Source: CAYTYZ01 sp964448465
Lineage (GTDB): Bacteria > Patescibacteriota > Microgenomatia > UBA12405
Reading direction: 5' to 3'
Length of the DNA: 64,000 nt
NCBI GenBank assembly: GCA_964448465.1
Contig: CAYUVY010000001.1
Location: 49,126 to 113,125, forward strand
Part shown: positions 52,953 through 60,763 of the stretch, in pieces
Numbering within the stretch: the stretch's first letter is position 1
How the letters are laid out: each line of letters starts with the position of its first letter
The notes under the pieces: model-generated
Told to the model about the DNA's origin: nothing
The model's database searches: none
What the model saw: the letters and a program-made list of their open reading frames with translations, nothing else
Position numbers and translations under genes: made by a program

Positions 52953-52961
52953 TGCTAAAAT
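52953..52961 (+). promoter_or_regulatory. Extended -10 box before ileS
   Basis: TGCTAAAAT ends 6 bases before the ATG at 52968, after the ftsZ stop. Confidence 0.65.
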
Positions 52962-52967
52962 CATCAC

Positions 52968-55820
52968 ATGGCTTGGAAAAAATTACCTAACTTACCGATT
53001 CCAAAATCTGAAGACGAAGTAATAGCTTTTTGGAATAAAAATAAAATATTTGAAAAAAGTGTAGAATTTCGTCCCAAAGATAATCAATTTTCTTTTATTG
53101 ACGGACCTCCCTTTGTTTCCGGCATGCCTCATTACGGACACCTTCTGGTCTCTATAGCCAAAGATATTGTTCCTCGCTACTGGACCATGAAAGGCAAGCG
53201 AGTTAGACGTGTGTTTGGTTGGGATTGCCACGGTCTACCCATCGAAGCCAAAGTAAATAAAATACATGGCATTAAGACCGCTCGTGAAGTTGAAGAAAAA
53301 ATTGGAGTAGCAAAATATGTTGAACAATGTCGTGCTTACGTCGAACAAAATATTGCCGACTGGCGCTGGTATATTGAAAAAATAGGTCGCTGGGTTGATT
53401 TAGATCATGCCTATAAAACTCTTGATCCTAATTACGGGGAAAGTGTTTTGTGGGCCTTTAAACAAATCTGGGACAAAGGTTTAATCTACAAAGGCAAAAG
53501 AACCACCATGTACTCTACGGACACCCAAACTCCTGTTTCTAATTTTGAAGTTGCCATGGACCCAGACAACTATCAGGATGCCGACGATACTGCGGTCTTT
53601 ATTGGGTTCAAACTAAAAGAAATTGCCGATACTTATATAGTTGCTTGGACTACTACTCCTTGGACCTTACCTTCAAATTTTGGTCTAGCCATAAACCCTA
53701 AAGAAACCTATGTTTTGGGCAAATTTAATAATCAAAAAATAATTATTGCTCAAAAAAGAATCGAGTACTTAGAAACCACACTTAAGACTAAATTTGAACA
53801 AGAGAAGATTTTTGAAGTCGACAAACTAGTCGGCCTTTCCTATGAGCCGCTATATTCTGATTTAAACCAAAATAATCCCAACGACTACAAAGTCTATGCC
53901 TACGAACACGTCACCGTTGAAGACGGCACCGGTGTTCTTCACCTTGCTCCAGCCTTTGGCGAAGAGGATTACCAACTCGGACTAAAATTTGGACTTTCCG
54001 ACACTGCCGATATAAACAGTGAAGGCATAATGTTAGTTGGTCCAGGCAAGGGTCAGTATCTCCGTGATGCTGCCAAAAATATATGTGATGACCTAACCAC
54101 AAGGGGCAATCTTTTGGGAAGTCACATCTTTAACCACCGCCTACCCTTTTATCGAGGCAACAACCCATTAATCTATTGGACTCAAGAAGCTTATCTGATC
54201 AATATCCAAAAGATTAAGGACCGAATGTTGGAGTTAAACCAGAATATTAACTGGGTCCCAGATCATATAAAAAATGGCCGTTTCGCCGACACTGTCACCA
54301 CTAGTCCCGATTGGAATATATCGCGAAATAGATTTTGGGCAACCATCATGCCACTCTGGAAATCTGAATCAGGCAAGGAAATTATTATCGGTAGTTATCA
54401 AGATTTTACTCAATATACCAAGCAAGTCGTTCAAGAAGACAGTGTCTGGTATTTTCTTGGCCAAGACAACAAAAAAGTTCCTCTCTCTGCCCATCGCGAT
54501 ATTTGTGATCAAATAATTTTAGAAAAAGATGGCGAAAAATATTATCGTATACCCGAAGTCCTAGATTCTTGGATGGACGCAGGATCCGTACCTTTTGCTG
54601 AGTACCATTATCCATTTGAAAATGAAGAAAGCTACAAAAAACTAGTCCCAGCTGACTATATCGTGGAATACATTCCTCAGGTACGTGCCTGGTTTAATGT
54701 CCTATTAAGAATTTCTACCATGCTTTTCGACAAATCTGCGTTTACCAATGTAATCTGCACTGGCACTTTAGGTGGCAACGACGGGCGCAAGATGAGTAAA
54801 ACCTTTAATAATTATCCCGATCCCAAGGATGTACTAGAAAATATTGGCGGCGACTCTGTTCGACTTTATATGATGGGTTCTCCACTTATGTCTGGCGAGG
54901 ATGCCTATTGGTCTGATGATCTTTTAAAACAACAAACCCAAACCGTCTTAATTCCTTTGCAAAATATCGCCAACTATTTTGTCATCTACGCCGACAAATA
55001 TAATTTCCAACCCACCAACAAGGTTCCCCAACCTAAACATATTTTAAACCAGTGGATTTTAGCCAAACTTGCCGACTTTATAGCCTCTTTCGACAACTAT
55101 CTTGGTACTTACCACATTCCCGAAGCCGTTCGTCTGGTCCAACCTTTCCTCAACGATCTTAGTGCCTGGTATATCCGCCGCTGTCGCGATGAATTCAATG
55201 AAGGTTCGCAAGAACACCTGGAAACTCTCTACTATGTTTTGAAAAATACTACCTTAGCTCTAGCCCCTCTCGTTCCATTTATCACCGAAACCATATTTCA
55301 AAATATTCTCAAGGATACCGACAGCGAAACTTCTGCCGAGTCTATCCATCTCATGGATTTCCCCCAGTTTAAGGCGAGTAACCAGGAGGCTATGTTTGCC
55401 CAAATGCAACAAGTCCAAGACATCTGTACTCTCATTCATGAACAACGCCAGCAAGCTAGTTTGAAAATCCGCCAACCCCTTGCCTCCGTAGTTGTTCACG
55501 CCAAAGAGTTACCCGCCGAATTTGTCGAGATAATTAAATCTGAAACTAATTTAAAACAAGTAGTCTTTAAAGATCCAGCCGACAAGTTATCTGTCGAGCT
55601 AGATACCAAACTTACTCCCGAACTAATCGAAGAAGGGGAGTACCGCGATTTACTGCGCGAAGTTCAATCCCTGCGCAAAAAGCAAGGCTTAGAACTCAAC
55701 GACAAAATTACCATTCAAGCCCCCTCTTGGCCACAAAGCTTTGAATCTCAGTTGCTTGCCAAAACTTTAGCCAATTCTATTTCTAAGGGTGACATTTTGA
55801 CTGTAGAAAAAGTACAATAA
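52968..55820 (+). CDS. ileS: Isoleucyl-tRNA synthetase (type 2)
   Basis: 950 residues, class I synthetase. The HIGH-like motif is GMPHYGHLLVS (about residues 47-57) and the KMSKS-like motif is GRKMSKTFNNY (about 606-616). FGWDCHGLPIE and the editing-domain segment YIVAWTTTPWTLPSNFGLA are clear. HYGH instead of HIGH, and the C-terminal end without a zinc finger, place it with the eukaryote-like IleRS2 group, which also includes mupirocin-resistant enzymes. It charges tRNA-Ile. Starts right behind its own -10 box. Confidence 0.97.
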   Translation: MAWKKLPNLPIPKSEDEVIAFWNKNKIFEKSVEFRPKDNQFSFIDGPPFVSGMPHYGHLLVSIAKDIVPRYWTMKGKRVRRVFGWDCHGLPIEAKVNKIHGIKTAREVEEKIGVAKYVEQCRAYVEQNIADWRWYIEKIGRWVDLDHAYKTLDPNYGESVLWAFKQIWDKGLIYKGKRTTMYSTDTQTPVSNFEVAMDPDNYQDADDTAVFIGFKLKEIADTYIVAWTTTPWTLPSNFGLAINPKETYVLGKFNNQKIIIAQKRIEYLETTLKTKFEQEKIFEVDKLVGLSYEPLYSDLNQNNPNDYKVYAYEHVTVEDGTGVLHLAPAFGEEDYQLGLKFGLSDTADINSEGIMLVGPGKGQYLRDAAKNICDDLTTRGNLLGSHIFNHRLPFYRGNNPLIYWTQEAYLINIQKIKDRMLELNQNINWVPDHIKNGRFADTVTTSPDWNISRNRFWATIMPLWKSESGKEIIIGSYQDFTQYTKQVVQEDSVWYFLGQDNKKVPLSAHRDICDQIILEKDGEKYYRIPEVLDSWMDAGSVPFAEYHYPFENEESYKKLVPADYIVEYIPQVRAWFNVLLRISTMLFDKSAFTNVICTGTLGGNDGRKMSKTFNNYPDPKDVLENIGGDSVRLYMMGSPLMSGEDAYWSDDLLKQQTQTVLIPLQNIANYFVIYADKYNFQPTNKVPQPKHILNQWILAKLADFIASFDNYLGTYHIPEAVRLVQPFLNDLSAWYIRRCRDEFNEGSQEHLETLYYVLKNTTLALAPLVPFITETIFQNILKDTDSETSAESIHLMDFPQFKASNQEAMFAQMQQVQDICTLIHEQRQQASLKIRQPLASVVVHAKELPAEFVEIIKSETNLKQVVFKDPADKLSVELDTKLTPELIEEGEYRDLLREVQSLRKKQGLELNDKITIQAPSWPQSFESQLLAKTLANSISKGDILTVEKVQ

Positions 55821-55823
55821 TCC

Positions 55824-56801
55824 ATGCGCGCCTTTTTGGGCCTTTTTATTCTCTTCTGTCTTAGTCTTTTTATTATTCTTTCCTCCAAACCGGAAGTTGC
55901 CCTCAAACAAATTATTTCCTGGATAATAGGATTAGGTCTCTTTTTTATTGGACGCCAAATTAGCTTCCAACACTCCAAAAACACCCTCTACTTAATGTAC
56001 TTTGCCTGTTTGGCCTTTTTACTTTTTCCCATACTCCTCAATACCGCCGTGCGTGGCTCTAGTCGTTGGCTCACTTTTGGCTTTGCCAGTCTACAGCCCA
56101 GTGAGATCGTCAAGCCAATTTTGCTCTTAGTTATTAGCAATCTACCCCATCTTGCCCTAGTAATTGCTCCAGTAGTTATAACCCTACTTCAACCTGATCT
56201 AAGTGGTGCAGTCACCTTTACACTCCTAGCCATTCCTATCATCCTAAGTTCCCGTAAGCTTTTAAAAAAAAGCTTAATTTTCTTCTTTATTTTTCTCTTA
56301 ATTTCCCCTTTAATCTATAAATTTGGCCTCAAAACTTACCAACAGCAGCGTCTGGTTAGCTTTATTAACCCAGAATCTGACCCCCTCGGTAAGGGTTACA
56401 ACATTATTCAGTCCAAAATTGCCATCGGTTCAGGTGGTATTTTAGGTAATGGTTTTAAAGGCGGAAGTCAAAATCAACTTAAATTTTTACCCGAAAGACA
56501 CACCGATTTTATCTTTGCTACCATGGCCGAAGAGCTAGGTCTTATAGGAGTAATACTACTAATTGTTTCCTATTTATTACTCTTTGAAGGGCTAATTTCC
56601 AAATACAAAGCTAGTAACCACCCTACCCAAAGAGTTTATATTAGTGGCATAATCTTTTTACTTTGGGCTCAAATATTAGCTAATTTGGGTATGAATCTAG
56701 GCTTTTTGCCAGTTAGTGGGGCAGCCTTACCCTTTGTTTCTGTCGGCGGCTCGGGTATTATGGCCTTTTTATTCTCTCTTGGTATCGTTTATTCTAACTG
56801 A
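55824..56801 (+). CDS. rodA: RodA/FtsW-family wall polymerase
   Basis: 325 residues, SEDS family glycan polymerase. The markers are SSRWLTFGFASLQPSEIVKP, GYNIIQSKIAIGSGGILGNG, and FLPERHTDFIFATMAEELG, which fits RodA better than FtsW, with GAALPFVSVGGSGIMAFL at the end. It is shorter than usual (about 370-400) mainly at the N-terminus, where one or two helices are trimmed. It would polymerise lipid II outside the membrane, linking it to murE-mraY-murG. No partner penicillin-binding protein is in the window. Confidence 0.93.
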   Translation: MRAFLGLFILFCLSLFIILSSKPEVALKQIISWIIGLGLFFIGRQISFQHSKNTLYLMYFACLAFLLFPILLNTAVRGSSRWLTFGFASLQPSEIVKPILLLVISNLPHLALVIAPVVITLLQPDLSGAVTFTLLAIPIILSSRKLLKKSLIFFFIFLLISPLIYKFGLKTYQQQRLVSFINPESDPLGKGYNIIQSKIAIGSGGILGNGFKGGSQNQLKFLPERHTDFIFATMAEELGLIGVILLIVSYLLLFEGLISKYKASNHPTQRVYISGIIFLLWAQILANLGMNLGFLPVSGAALPFVSVGGSGIMAFLFSLGIVYSN

Positions 56802-56803
56802 TG

Positions 56804-56812
56804 TGATATAAT
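56804..56812 (+). promoter_or_regulatory. Extended -10 box before rplU
   Basis: TGATATAAT, a near-perfect extended -10, ends 7 bases before the ATG at 56820. Ribosomal-protein mRNAs in model bacteria normally have long leaders, so a leaderless start here is notable. Confidence 0.72.
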
Positions 56813-56819
56813 CTAGAAC

Positions 56820-57137
56820 ATGAAATACGCAGTTATTGCCATAGGTGGCAGTCAACAACAAGTTGAGGAAAATCAAATTATTACTGTACCTAATTTAAAC
56901 CTTGAGCCCAAGGCTACTGGTACCTGCAAAGAAGTCTTGCTAACAGTTAACGACAAAGATGTACAAATTGGTACCCCTACCATCGAGGGTTCTCAAGTTG
57001 ACTACGAGGTTGTCGAAAATTACCGTGGTAAAAAATTAGACGTTTTTAAGTACAAATCTAAGTCTCGTTATCGCAAAAGTAAAGGTCATCGCGACTATCT
57101 TACTGATATTAAAATTACCAAAATTTTGTTTAAATAA
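56820..57137 (+). CDS. rplU: 50S ribosomal protein L21
   Basis: 105 residues. YAVIAIGGSQQQVEENQ at the N-terminus and KYKSKSRYRKSKGHRDYLT near the C-terminus are L21 signatures. It binds 23S rRNA. It is followed 3 bases later by rpmA, the conserved order in bacteria. Starts directly behind a strong extended -10 box. Confidence 0.97.
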   Translation: MKYAVIAIGGSQQQVEENQIITVPNLNLEPKATGTCKEVLLTVNDKDVQIGTPTIEGSQVDYEVVENYRGKKLDVFKYKSKSRYRKSKGHRDYLTDIKITKILFK

Positions 57138-57140
57138 CAC

Positions 57141-57392
57141 ATGGCACACACAAAGTCACAAGGTAAAACAAATCAAAAAGCCAATCGACCAGGTCAAAGA
57201 CGTGGAGTCAAGCTCTTTGGTGGTCAAAAAGTCAAAGTTGGAGAAGTGATTATTCGCCAAGTTGGCTCTCACTATAAATCTGGAGTAGGTACCAAGCATG
57301 GCAAAGACTGGACAGTTTATGCTATAAAACCGGGTGTAATAAAGTTTTTCAAGAAGCTAGGCAAGCAGTTTGTCTCCGTCGTCAAAGCCTAA
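57141..57392 (+). CDS. rpmA: 50S ribosomal protein L27
   Basis: 83 residues. MAHTKSQGKTNQKANRPGQR is the basic N-terminal arm that reaches the peptidyl-transferase centre, followed by GVKLFGGQKVKVGEVIIRQ and YKSGVGTKHGKDWTVYA. The arm begins at MAHTK without the cleaved N-terminal extension of Firmicutes-type L27. It ends at a T-rich stretch (57412 region) without a clear hairpin. Confidence 0.97.
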   Translation: MAHTKSQGKTNQKANRPGQRRGVKLFGGQKVKVGEVIIRQVGSHYKSGVGTKHGKDWTVYAIKPGVIKFFKKLGKQFVSVVKA

Positions 57393-57427
57393 ACCATATT
57401 TACCTCTTTTTTTCACCACCCTTTTCA

Positions 57428-57436
57428 TGTTAGTCT
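57428..57436 (+). promoter_or_regulatory. Extended -10-like box before parB
   Basis: TGTTAGTCT (TGn plus TAGTCT) ends 5 bases before the ATG at 57442. The hexamer is a weak match, but the position fits the pattern of the other genes. Confidence 0.42.
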
Positions 57437-57441
57437 GAAAT

Positions 57442-58314
57442 ATGCAGACTAAACAATCTATCGTTCAAATTCCTACCAATCAACTCGAACCAAACCCGCT
57501 TCAACCTAGGGGCAACATACCCTCTGAATCCCTGGCCGAACTAGTTGAATCTATCAAAGAACATGGCATTATCGAGCCGCTAATTGTCGCCAAAACCCCA
57601 GCAGGCTACCAAATCATTGCAGGCGAGCGTCGTTGGCGCTCGGCTCGTCTTCTTAAACTCTCCCATGTACCTGCTATCGTCAAAGAAACTACCCCTCAAC
57701 AAATGTTGGAAATGGCCATTGTCGAGAACCTTCAACGTAGTGACTTAAACGCCATCGAGCGCGCCAAGGCATTCCAAAGGCTCAAAGACGAATTTAATCT
57801 GGATCATCCCGCCATTGCCCTAAAAGTTTCCAAAAGTGTGCCCTATGTCATTAATGCTCTTAAACTTTTAACCCTACCTGATGCCATCAAAGATGGCCTG
57901 CTTTCTGGTCTTATCACCGAGGGCCATGCCCGAGCTTTGGGAGGCATTGCCGATACACGCCTGATGATTGAGGCCTACAAAATAATCTTGCAAGAAAAAG
58001 CTTCTGTGCGCCGTGCCGAAGAAATTGCTCGTCGTATGCGCAAAAAAATCGAAGAAGGGGATGTGCCTATTACTAAAGAAAACTTGCCTTTATTTTTACG
58101 CTCACATTTAGATAATATTGCCCAAGACCTGCAAACTCACTTTGACGATAAAAATACCAAGATAAAAATAGTTCAGTCTAACATTCTAACCAAAGTAACC
58201 TTTCAGTTTCGTGGACCCATCGACCACCGTTTTGAGGAACTAAAAAAACTCTATCAGGACGTCTGTAAACAGGAACTTAAAACTCTACCTTCGGAATCAA
58301 ACCCACAGCCTTAG
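57442..58314 (+). CDS. parB: ParB/Spo0J-family chromosome partition protein
   Basis: 290 residues. QLEPNPLQPRGNI and GERRWRSARLLKL (the arginine-rich CTP-binding patch, about residues 63-75) and MAIVENLQRSDLNAIERAKA (ParB/Srx domain) are clear. The helix-turn-helix LDHPAIALKVSKSVPYVINA for parS DNA binding follows. It should spread on DNA near the origin to guide chromosome segregation. No parA gene or clear parS site is visible here. Its 3' end overlaps the convergent lepB gene by 38 bases. Confidence 0.95.
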   Translation: MQTKQSIVQIPTNQLEPNPLQPRGNIPSESLAELVESIKEHGIIEPLIVAKTPAGYQIIAGERRWRSARLLKLSHVPAIVKETTPQQMLEMAIVENLQRSDLNAIERAKAFQRLKDEFNLDHPAIALKVSKSVPYVINALKLLTLPDAIKDGLLSGLITEGHARALGGIADTRLMIEAYKIILQEKASVRRAEEIARRMRKKIEEGDVPITKENLPLFLRSHLDNIAQDLQTHFDDKNTKIKIVQSNILTKVTFQFRGPIDHRFEELKKLYQDVCKQELKTLPSESNPQP

Positions 58315-58861
58315 GCGGCCAGTATCTAAAAAAGGCCTTACCCACAATCAAATCTTTGGTAATTGGTCCAAATTCACGACCATCTCTTGACCCTGGTCGA
58401 TTGTCTCCCAAGGGCAGTACCATACCCTCTGGCACCACTATTTCTTGACCTTCACGTAAATATGCTCCTGGAGCAGTCGTCAAGCCCGCTGGCAAGAATG
58501 TCTGATCCAACATTTGGCCATTTAAATATAGCCGACCTTCACTAACCATCACCTTGTCACCCGCCACCCCAATAATTCTCTTAATATATTCACAGCTATC
58601 TGCCGCACAGGGCTCCGAAGCTGGTGCTTTAAAAACAATTACTTGTCCACGTTTAGGTTCACCCAATCTATAGGAAATTTTGTCTGTCAGCAAATATTGG
58701 CCTGTTTCAAAATTTGGCACCATAGAACTTCCCTTAACCTCATTTGGCTGGGCCACGCCAATATAGATTAAGACAAATAAAGATAGTGCAAGTACGATTG
58801 ATTGCACAAACTCCACAATAAACCCTCCAACCGAAAACCCAGCTTGATTTTTCAAATTCAT
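58277..58861 (-). CDS. lepB: Signal peptidase I
   Basis: 194 residues, S26 family, cuts signal peptides from exported proteins. One N-terminal membrane helix (FVQSIVLALSLFVLIYIGVA), the catalytic serine in KGSSMVPNFETG, the catalytic lysine in YIKRIIGVAGDKV and the box GDNRPGSRDGREFGP are in order. A CAADSC insertion precedes the lysine box. The ATG at 58861 follows an extended -10-like TGGTAATCT (58876 down to 58868) after 6 bases, so it is likely leaderless. Confidence 0.95.
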   Translation of the reverse strand: MNLKNQAGFSVGGFIVEFVQSIVLALSLFVLIYIGVAQPNEVKGSSMVPNFETGQYLLTDKISYRLGEPKRGQVIVFKAPASEPCAADSCEYIKRIIGVAGDKVMVSEGRLYLNGQMLDQTFLPAGLTTAPGAYLREGQEIVVPEGMVLPLGDNRPGSRDGREFGPITKDLIVGKAFFRYWPPKAVGLIPKVEF

Positions 58862-58867
58862 ATTCTA

Positions 58868-58876
58868 AGATTACCA
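58868..58876 (-). promoter_or_regulatory. Extended -10 box before lepB
   Basis: On the minus strand TGGTAATCT ends 6 bases before the lepB ATG (58861). Confidence 0.5.
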
Positions 58877-58885
58877 GATTCAGAA

Positions 58886-58930
58886 CGTCATTGCGAGGAC
58901 TCACGACAAAGTCGGAGGACGAAGCAATCT
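58886..58930. repeat. Palindromic intergenic repeat (CATTGCGAG...GCAATCTG type)
   Basis: A 45-base element with outer arms ATTGC/GCAAT (58890 and 58928) and an inner CGAC-AAA-GTCG hairpin, with GAGGAC on both sides as a direct repeat. Its edges (CGTCATTGCGAGGA and GAAGCAATCTG) match a type of mobile palindromic element spread across many unrelated bacterial genomes. No second copy is seen in this window. Confidence 0.6.
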
Positions 58931-58965
58931 GAATTTTATACGTCATTCGCAAACCAAAGGCCGTC

Positions 58966-58997
58966 ATTCTGAATTTATTTCAGAATCTATTTTTTTT
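58966..58997 (+). terminator. Rho-independent terminator
   Basis: ATTCTGAA and TTCAGAAT form an 8-base stem with a 5-base TTTAT loop (58966-58986), followed after three bases by eight T (58990-58997). It lies just upstream of the tRNA-Val promoter and would stop rightward transcription before it. The sequence around it also resembles a second widespread intergenic repeat (GTCATTCTGAA...TTCAGAATC). Confidence 0.7.
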
Positions 58998-59022
58998 AAA
59001 ACTAAAAATTTAAAATTTGAGC

Positions 59023-59028
59023 TATAAT
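59023..59028 (+). promoter_or_regulatory. -10 box of the tRNA-Val gene
   Basis: TATAAT ends 7 bases before the first base of the mature tRNA (59036), so the start of transcription falls at or next to the mature 5' end. Confidence 0.68.
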
Positions 59029-59035
59029 ACCCTAT

Positions 59036-59108
59036 GGTTGTTTAGCTCAGTTGGTAGAGCATTCCGTTCACATCGGAAAGGTCGCAGGTCCGAGTCCTGC
59101 AACAACCA
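59036..59108 (+). tRNA. tRNA-Val (CAC)
   Basis: A full cloverleaf: the acceptor stem GGTTGTT pairs with AACAACC (59101-59107), the D arm is GCTC...GAGC, the anticodon stem TTCCG/CGGAA encloses TTCACAT with anticodon CAC (valine, GUG), and the T stem GCAGG/CCTGC closes the fold. A discriminator A is at 59108; the next bases are CCC, so the CCA end is not encoded exactly. The T loop is TCCGAGT, with C at position 55 in place of the almost universal U. The gene is followed 4 bases later by the ATG of a small protein. Confidence 0.9.
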
Positions 59109-59111
59109 CCC

Positions 59112-59399
59112 ATGACTACCGAAAACGAACCAATAGTATTTGCGTATAACTGCACCGGGGGCAAGATTGACCTAACTAGAGTCAGTCCAAAATGTGCCCT
59201 TTGTAAAAGTTTTTTACCAAAACACAAAGGTGAACCAATTAAAACGCCAGAGTTACATACTAGACGTAGATGGTTAAGCAAAGAAGAAGTAATAATCATA
59301 GTTTGTCACGAAGGTGCGTGTGATAAAAATAAGAAGGGTAGTTTGGGTGTCAGAGCAGAGGGTGTGTTTGACCATACACTACCAGCGCAAGAAAACTAA
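59112..59399 (+). CDS. Small cysteine-containing protein, unknown function
   Basis: 95 residues with no family recognised. Cysteines at C28-x2-C31 and C65-x4-C70 (CALC and CHEGAC) suggest a zinc-binding knuckle; the C-terminus is short and acidic. The ATG lies 4 bases after the tRNA-Val discriminator base, so cleavage at the tRNA 3' end would leave an mRNA with almost no leader. It ends right against the stop of the convergent GT-C gene. Confidence 0.55.
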   Translation: MTTENEPIVFAYNCTGGKIDLTRVSPKCALCKSFLPKHKGEPIKTPELHTRRRWLSKEEVIIIVCHEGACDKNKKGSLGVRAEGVFDHTLPAQEN

Positions 59400-60713
59400 C
59401 TATCTCTTATACACCGCTAGTTTGTCTGTTGAAAACACCTTTGTTCCCGATGTTTTTGTACTATCCTTGTAAGTTATCGTGTACAGTTGCGACGAACCAT
59501 CATCTACATAATTTTTACCCATTTTATTAAATATAGTTCTATAGCCTCCATCTTGCCCCCAAACCAAATCATAAGAAACTGAATATTTACTATTCAACCC
59601 ATCCAAATTTTCTACCAAATCTATTTTCTCTTTTAAACTTAGTCCAGAATTATTTTTAATATTAATTACCATTCTGGTCCCAACCAAGGCCACAACAACT
59701 ATTCCTAAAACAACTTTTCCAATTTTTCCCCTTTTTACTAATAAACCCGACAAGAAGAAAGGGATTAACAAAACCACCGGGGCATAATAATACTCCGACA
59801 CATTACCTTTAAAGAAAGCCATTGGAATTAGTGACGATACCAGCCACAACAACACAAATACTTTTTGTTTTTCAAATAATTTAAATGCTCCAAATATTAA
59901 AACTAACAAAGCAATAATTGCCCCAATCTCCAAATACCCATTTGGCAATTGCGTATTTAACCAATATCCACCCAATGCCCGAATAAAAACAACAATAAAA
60001 TATCCTGGCTGTGTGCCCGCCCCACTTTGCCCACCTACAAACCCTAACATATTCCTAAGATTCAAAAAATTATGTCTTAAATCAAAAATAAATATGGGAA
60101 TATAAGGCAATGTTAATAATAATAGTCCAAACAATAAATTTATTAAATTAGTTTTTTTCTTAAATATTAAATAAACAATTACATAGAGCAGGGGAATACC
60201 CAAAGCATAAAATACCGTGTAAACCGTGCAACCAAAACCAAAAAATAACAGTAACCAAGGTAATAATTTTGGTCTATCTAAGGTTTTCAAACACATTACA
60301 AAAAACAACAGACTAATTATTGGTACATACATAAAACCCCATTCGCTCAGACTTCCTACGCTCGCCATCAATAAACCTGTGGCTATACCTGCCCAAATTC
60401 CAAACCATTTTTTTGCTAAATAAAAAGATGTTATCACCAACACTAATTGCACTAACCATGCTGCCCAAAAACCCATATCCAAACTACCATTAGTTAATTT
60501 ATAAAAAGGATATAAAAAGTAATAATGCCAGGGTCCCAAGAAAAAGCCCGTATCGCTGGTCACTCTTGGCCCGATTAAAGTAAATTTTCCCTGAGCTATT
60601 TTTTCCACTGCCAAATAATCATTGTTCTGATCCCAATCAAAAGAGTAAAACTTGCCTTTAAAGGGCAAGGTAAACCCAAGAAATACTAAAATCAGCAATA
60701 ATAAATACTTCAT
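59400..60713 (-). CDS. GT-C type integral membrane glycosyltransferase
   Basis: 437 residues with about ten to eleven membrane segments. The first loop has YSFDWDQNNDYLAVEKIAQG (about residues 22-41), with the acidic residues expected at the GT-C active site, and TDSDTGFFLGP-like VTSDTGFFLGPWHYYFLYPF as the second conserved segment, common in Patescibacteria membrane glycosyltransferases. The C-terminal ~90 residues form an outside domain. It is separated from the glycan locus by the housekeeping genes. A TAAAAT box lies 5 bases before the ATG (60724 down to 60719). Confidence 0.78.
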   Translation of the reverse strand: MKYLLLLILVFLGFTLPFKGKFYSFDWDQNNDYLAVEKIAQGKFTLIGPRVTSDTGFFLGPWHYYFLYPFYKLTNGSLDMGFWAAWLVQLVLVITSFYLAKKWFGIWAGIATGLLMASVGSLSEWGFMYVPIISLLFFVMCLKTLDRPKLLPWLLLFFGFGCTVYTVFYALGIPLLYVIVYLIFKKKTNLINLLFGLLLLTLPYIPIFIFDLRHNFLNLRNMLGFVGGQSGAGTQPGYFIVVFIRALGGYWLNTQLPNGYLEIGAIIALLVLIFGAFKLFEKQKVFVLLWLVSSLIPMAFFKGNVSEYYYAPVVLLIPFFLSGLLVKRGKIGKVVLGIVVVALVGTRMVINIKNNSGLSLKEKIDLVENLDGLNSKYSVSYDLVWGQDGGYRTIFNKMGKNYVDDGSSQLYTITYKDSTKTSGTKVFSTDKLAVYKR

Positions 60714-60718
60714 ATCCC

Positions 60719-60724
60719 ATTTTA
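60719..60724 (-). promoter_or_regulatory. -10 box before the GT-C gene
   Basis: On the minus strand TAAAAT (60724 down to 60719) ends 5 bases before the ATG at 60713. A second TAAAAT, on the plus strand at 60753-60758, serves the divergent small gene. Confidence 0.55.
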
Positions 60725-60752
60725 CCCCACTTTAACCAGTTCATATTAAGAG

Positions 60753-60758
60753 TAAAAT
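60753..60758 (+). promoter_or_regulatory. -10 box before small cysteine-rich gene
   Basis: TAAAAT ends 5 bases before the ATG at 60764. Confidence 0.52.
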
Positions 60759-60763
60759 AACCT

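Noticed and set aside
57393..57441. Terminator after rpmA.
   Set aside because: A T-rich stretch is present but no stable hairpin precedes it.
59042..59299. Minus-strand open frame across the tRNA-Val gene (85 codons, ending near RTRTCDLSDVNG).
   Set aside because: It is the antisense of the tRNA plus the small gene; such frames over tRNA genes are a common annotation error.
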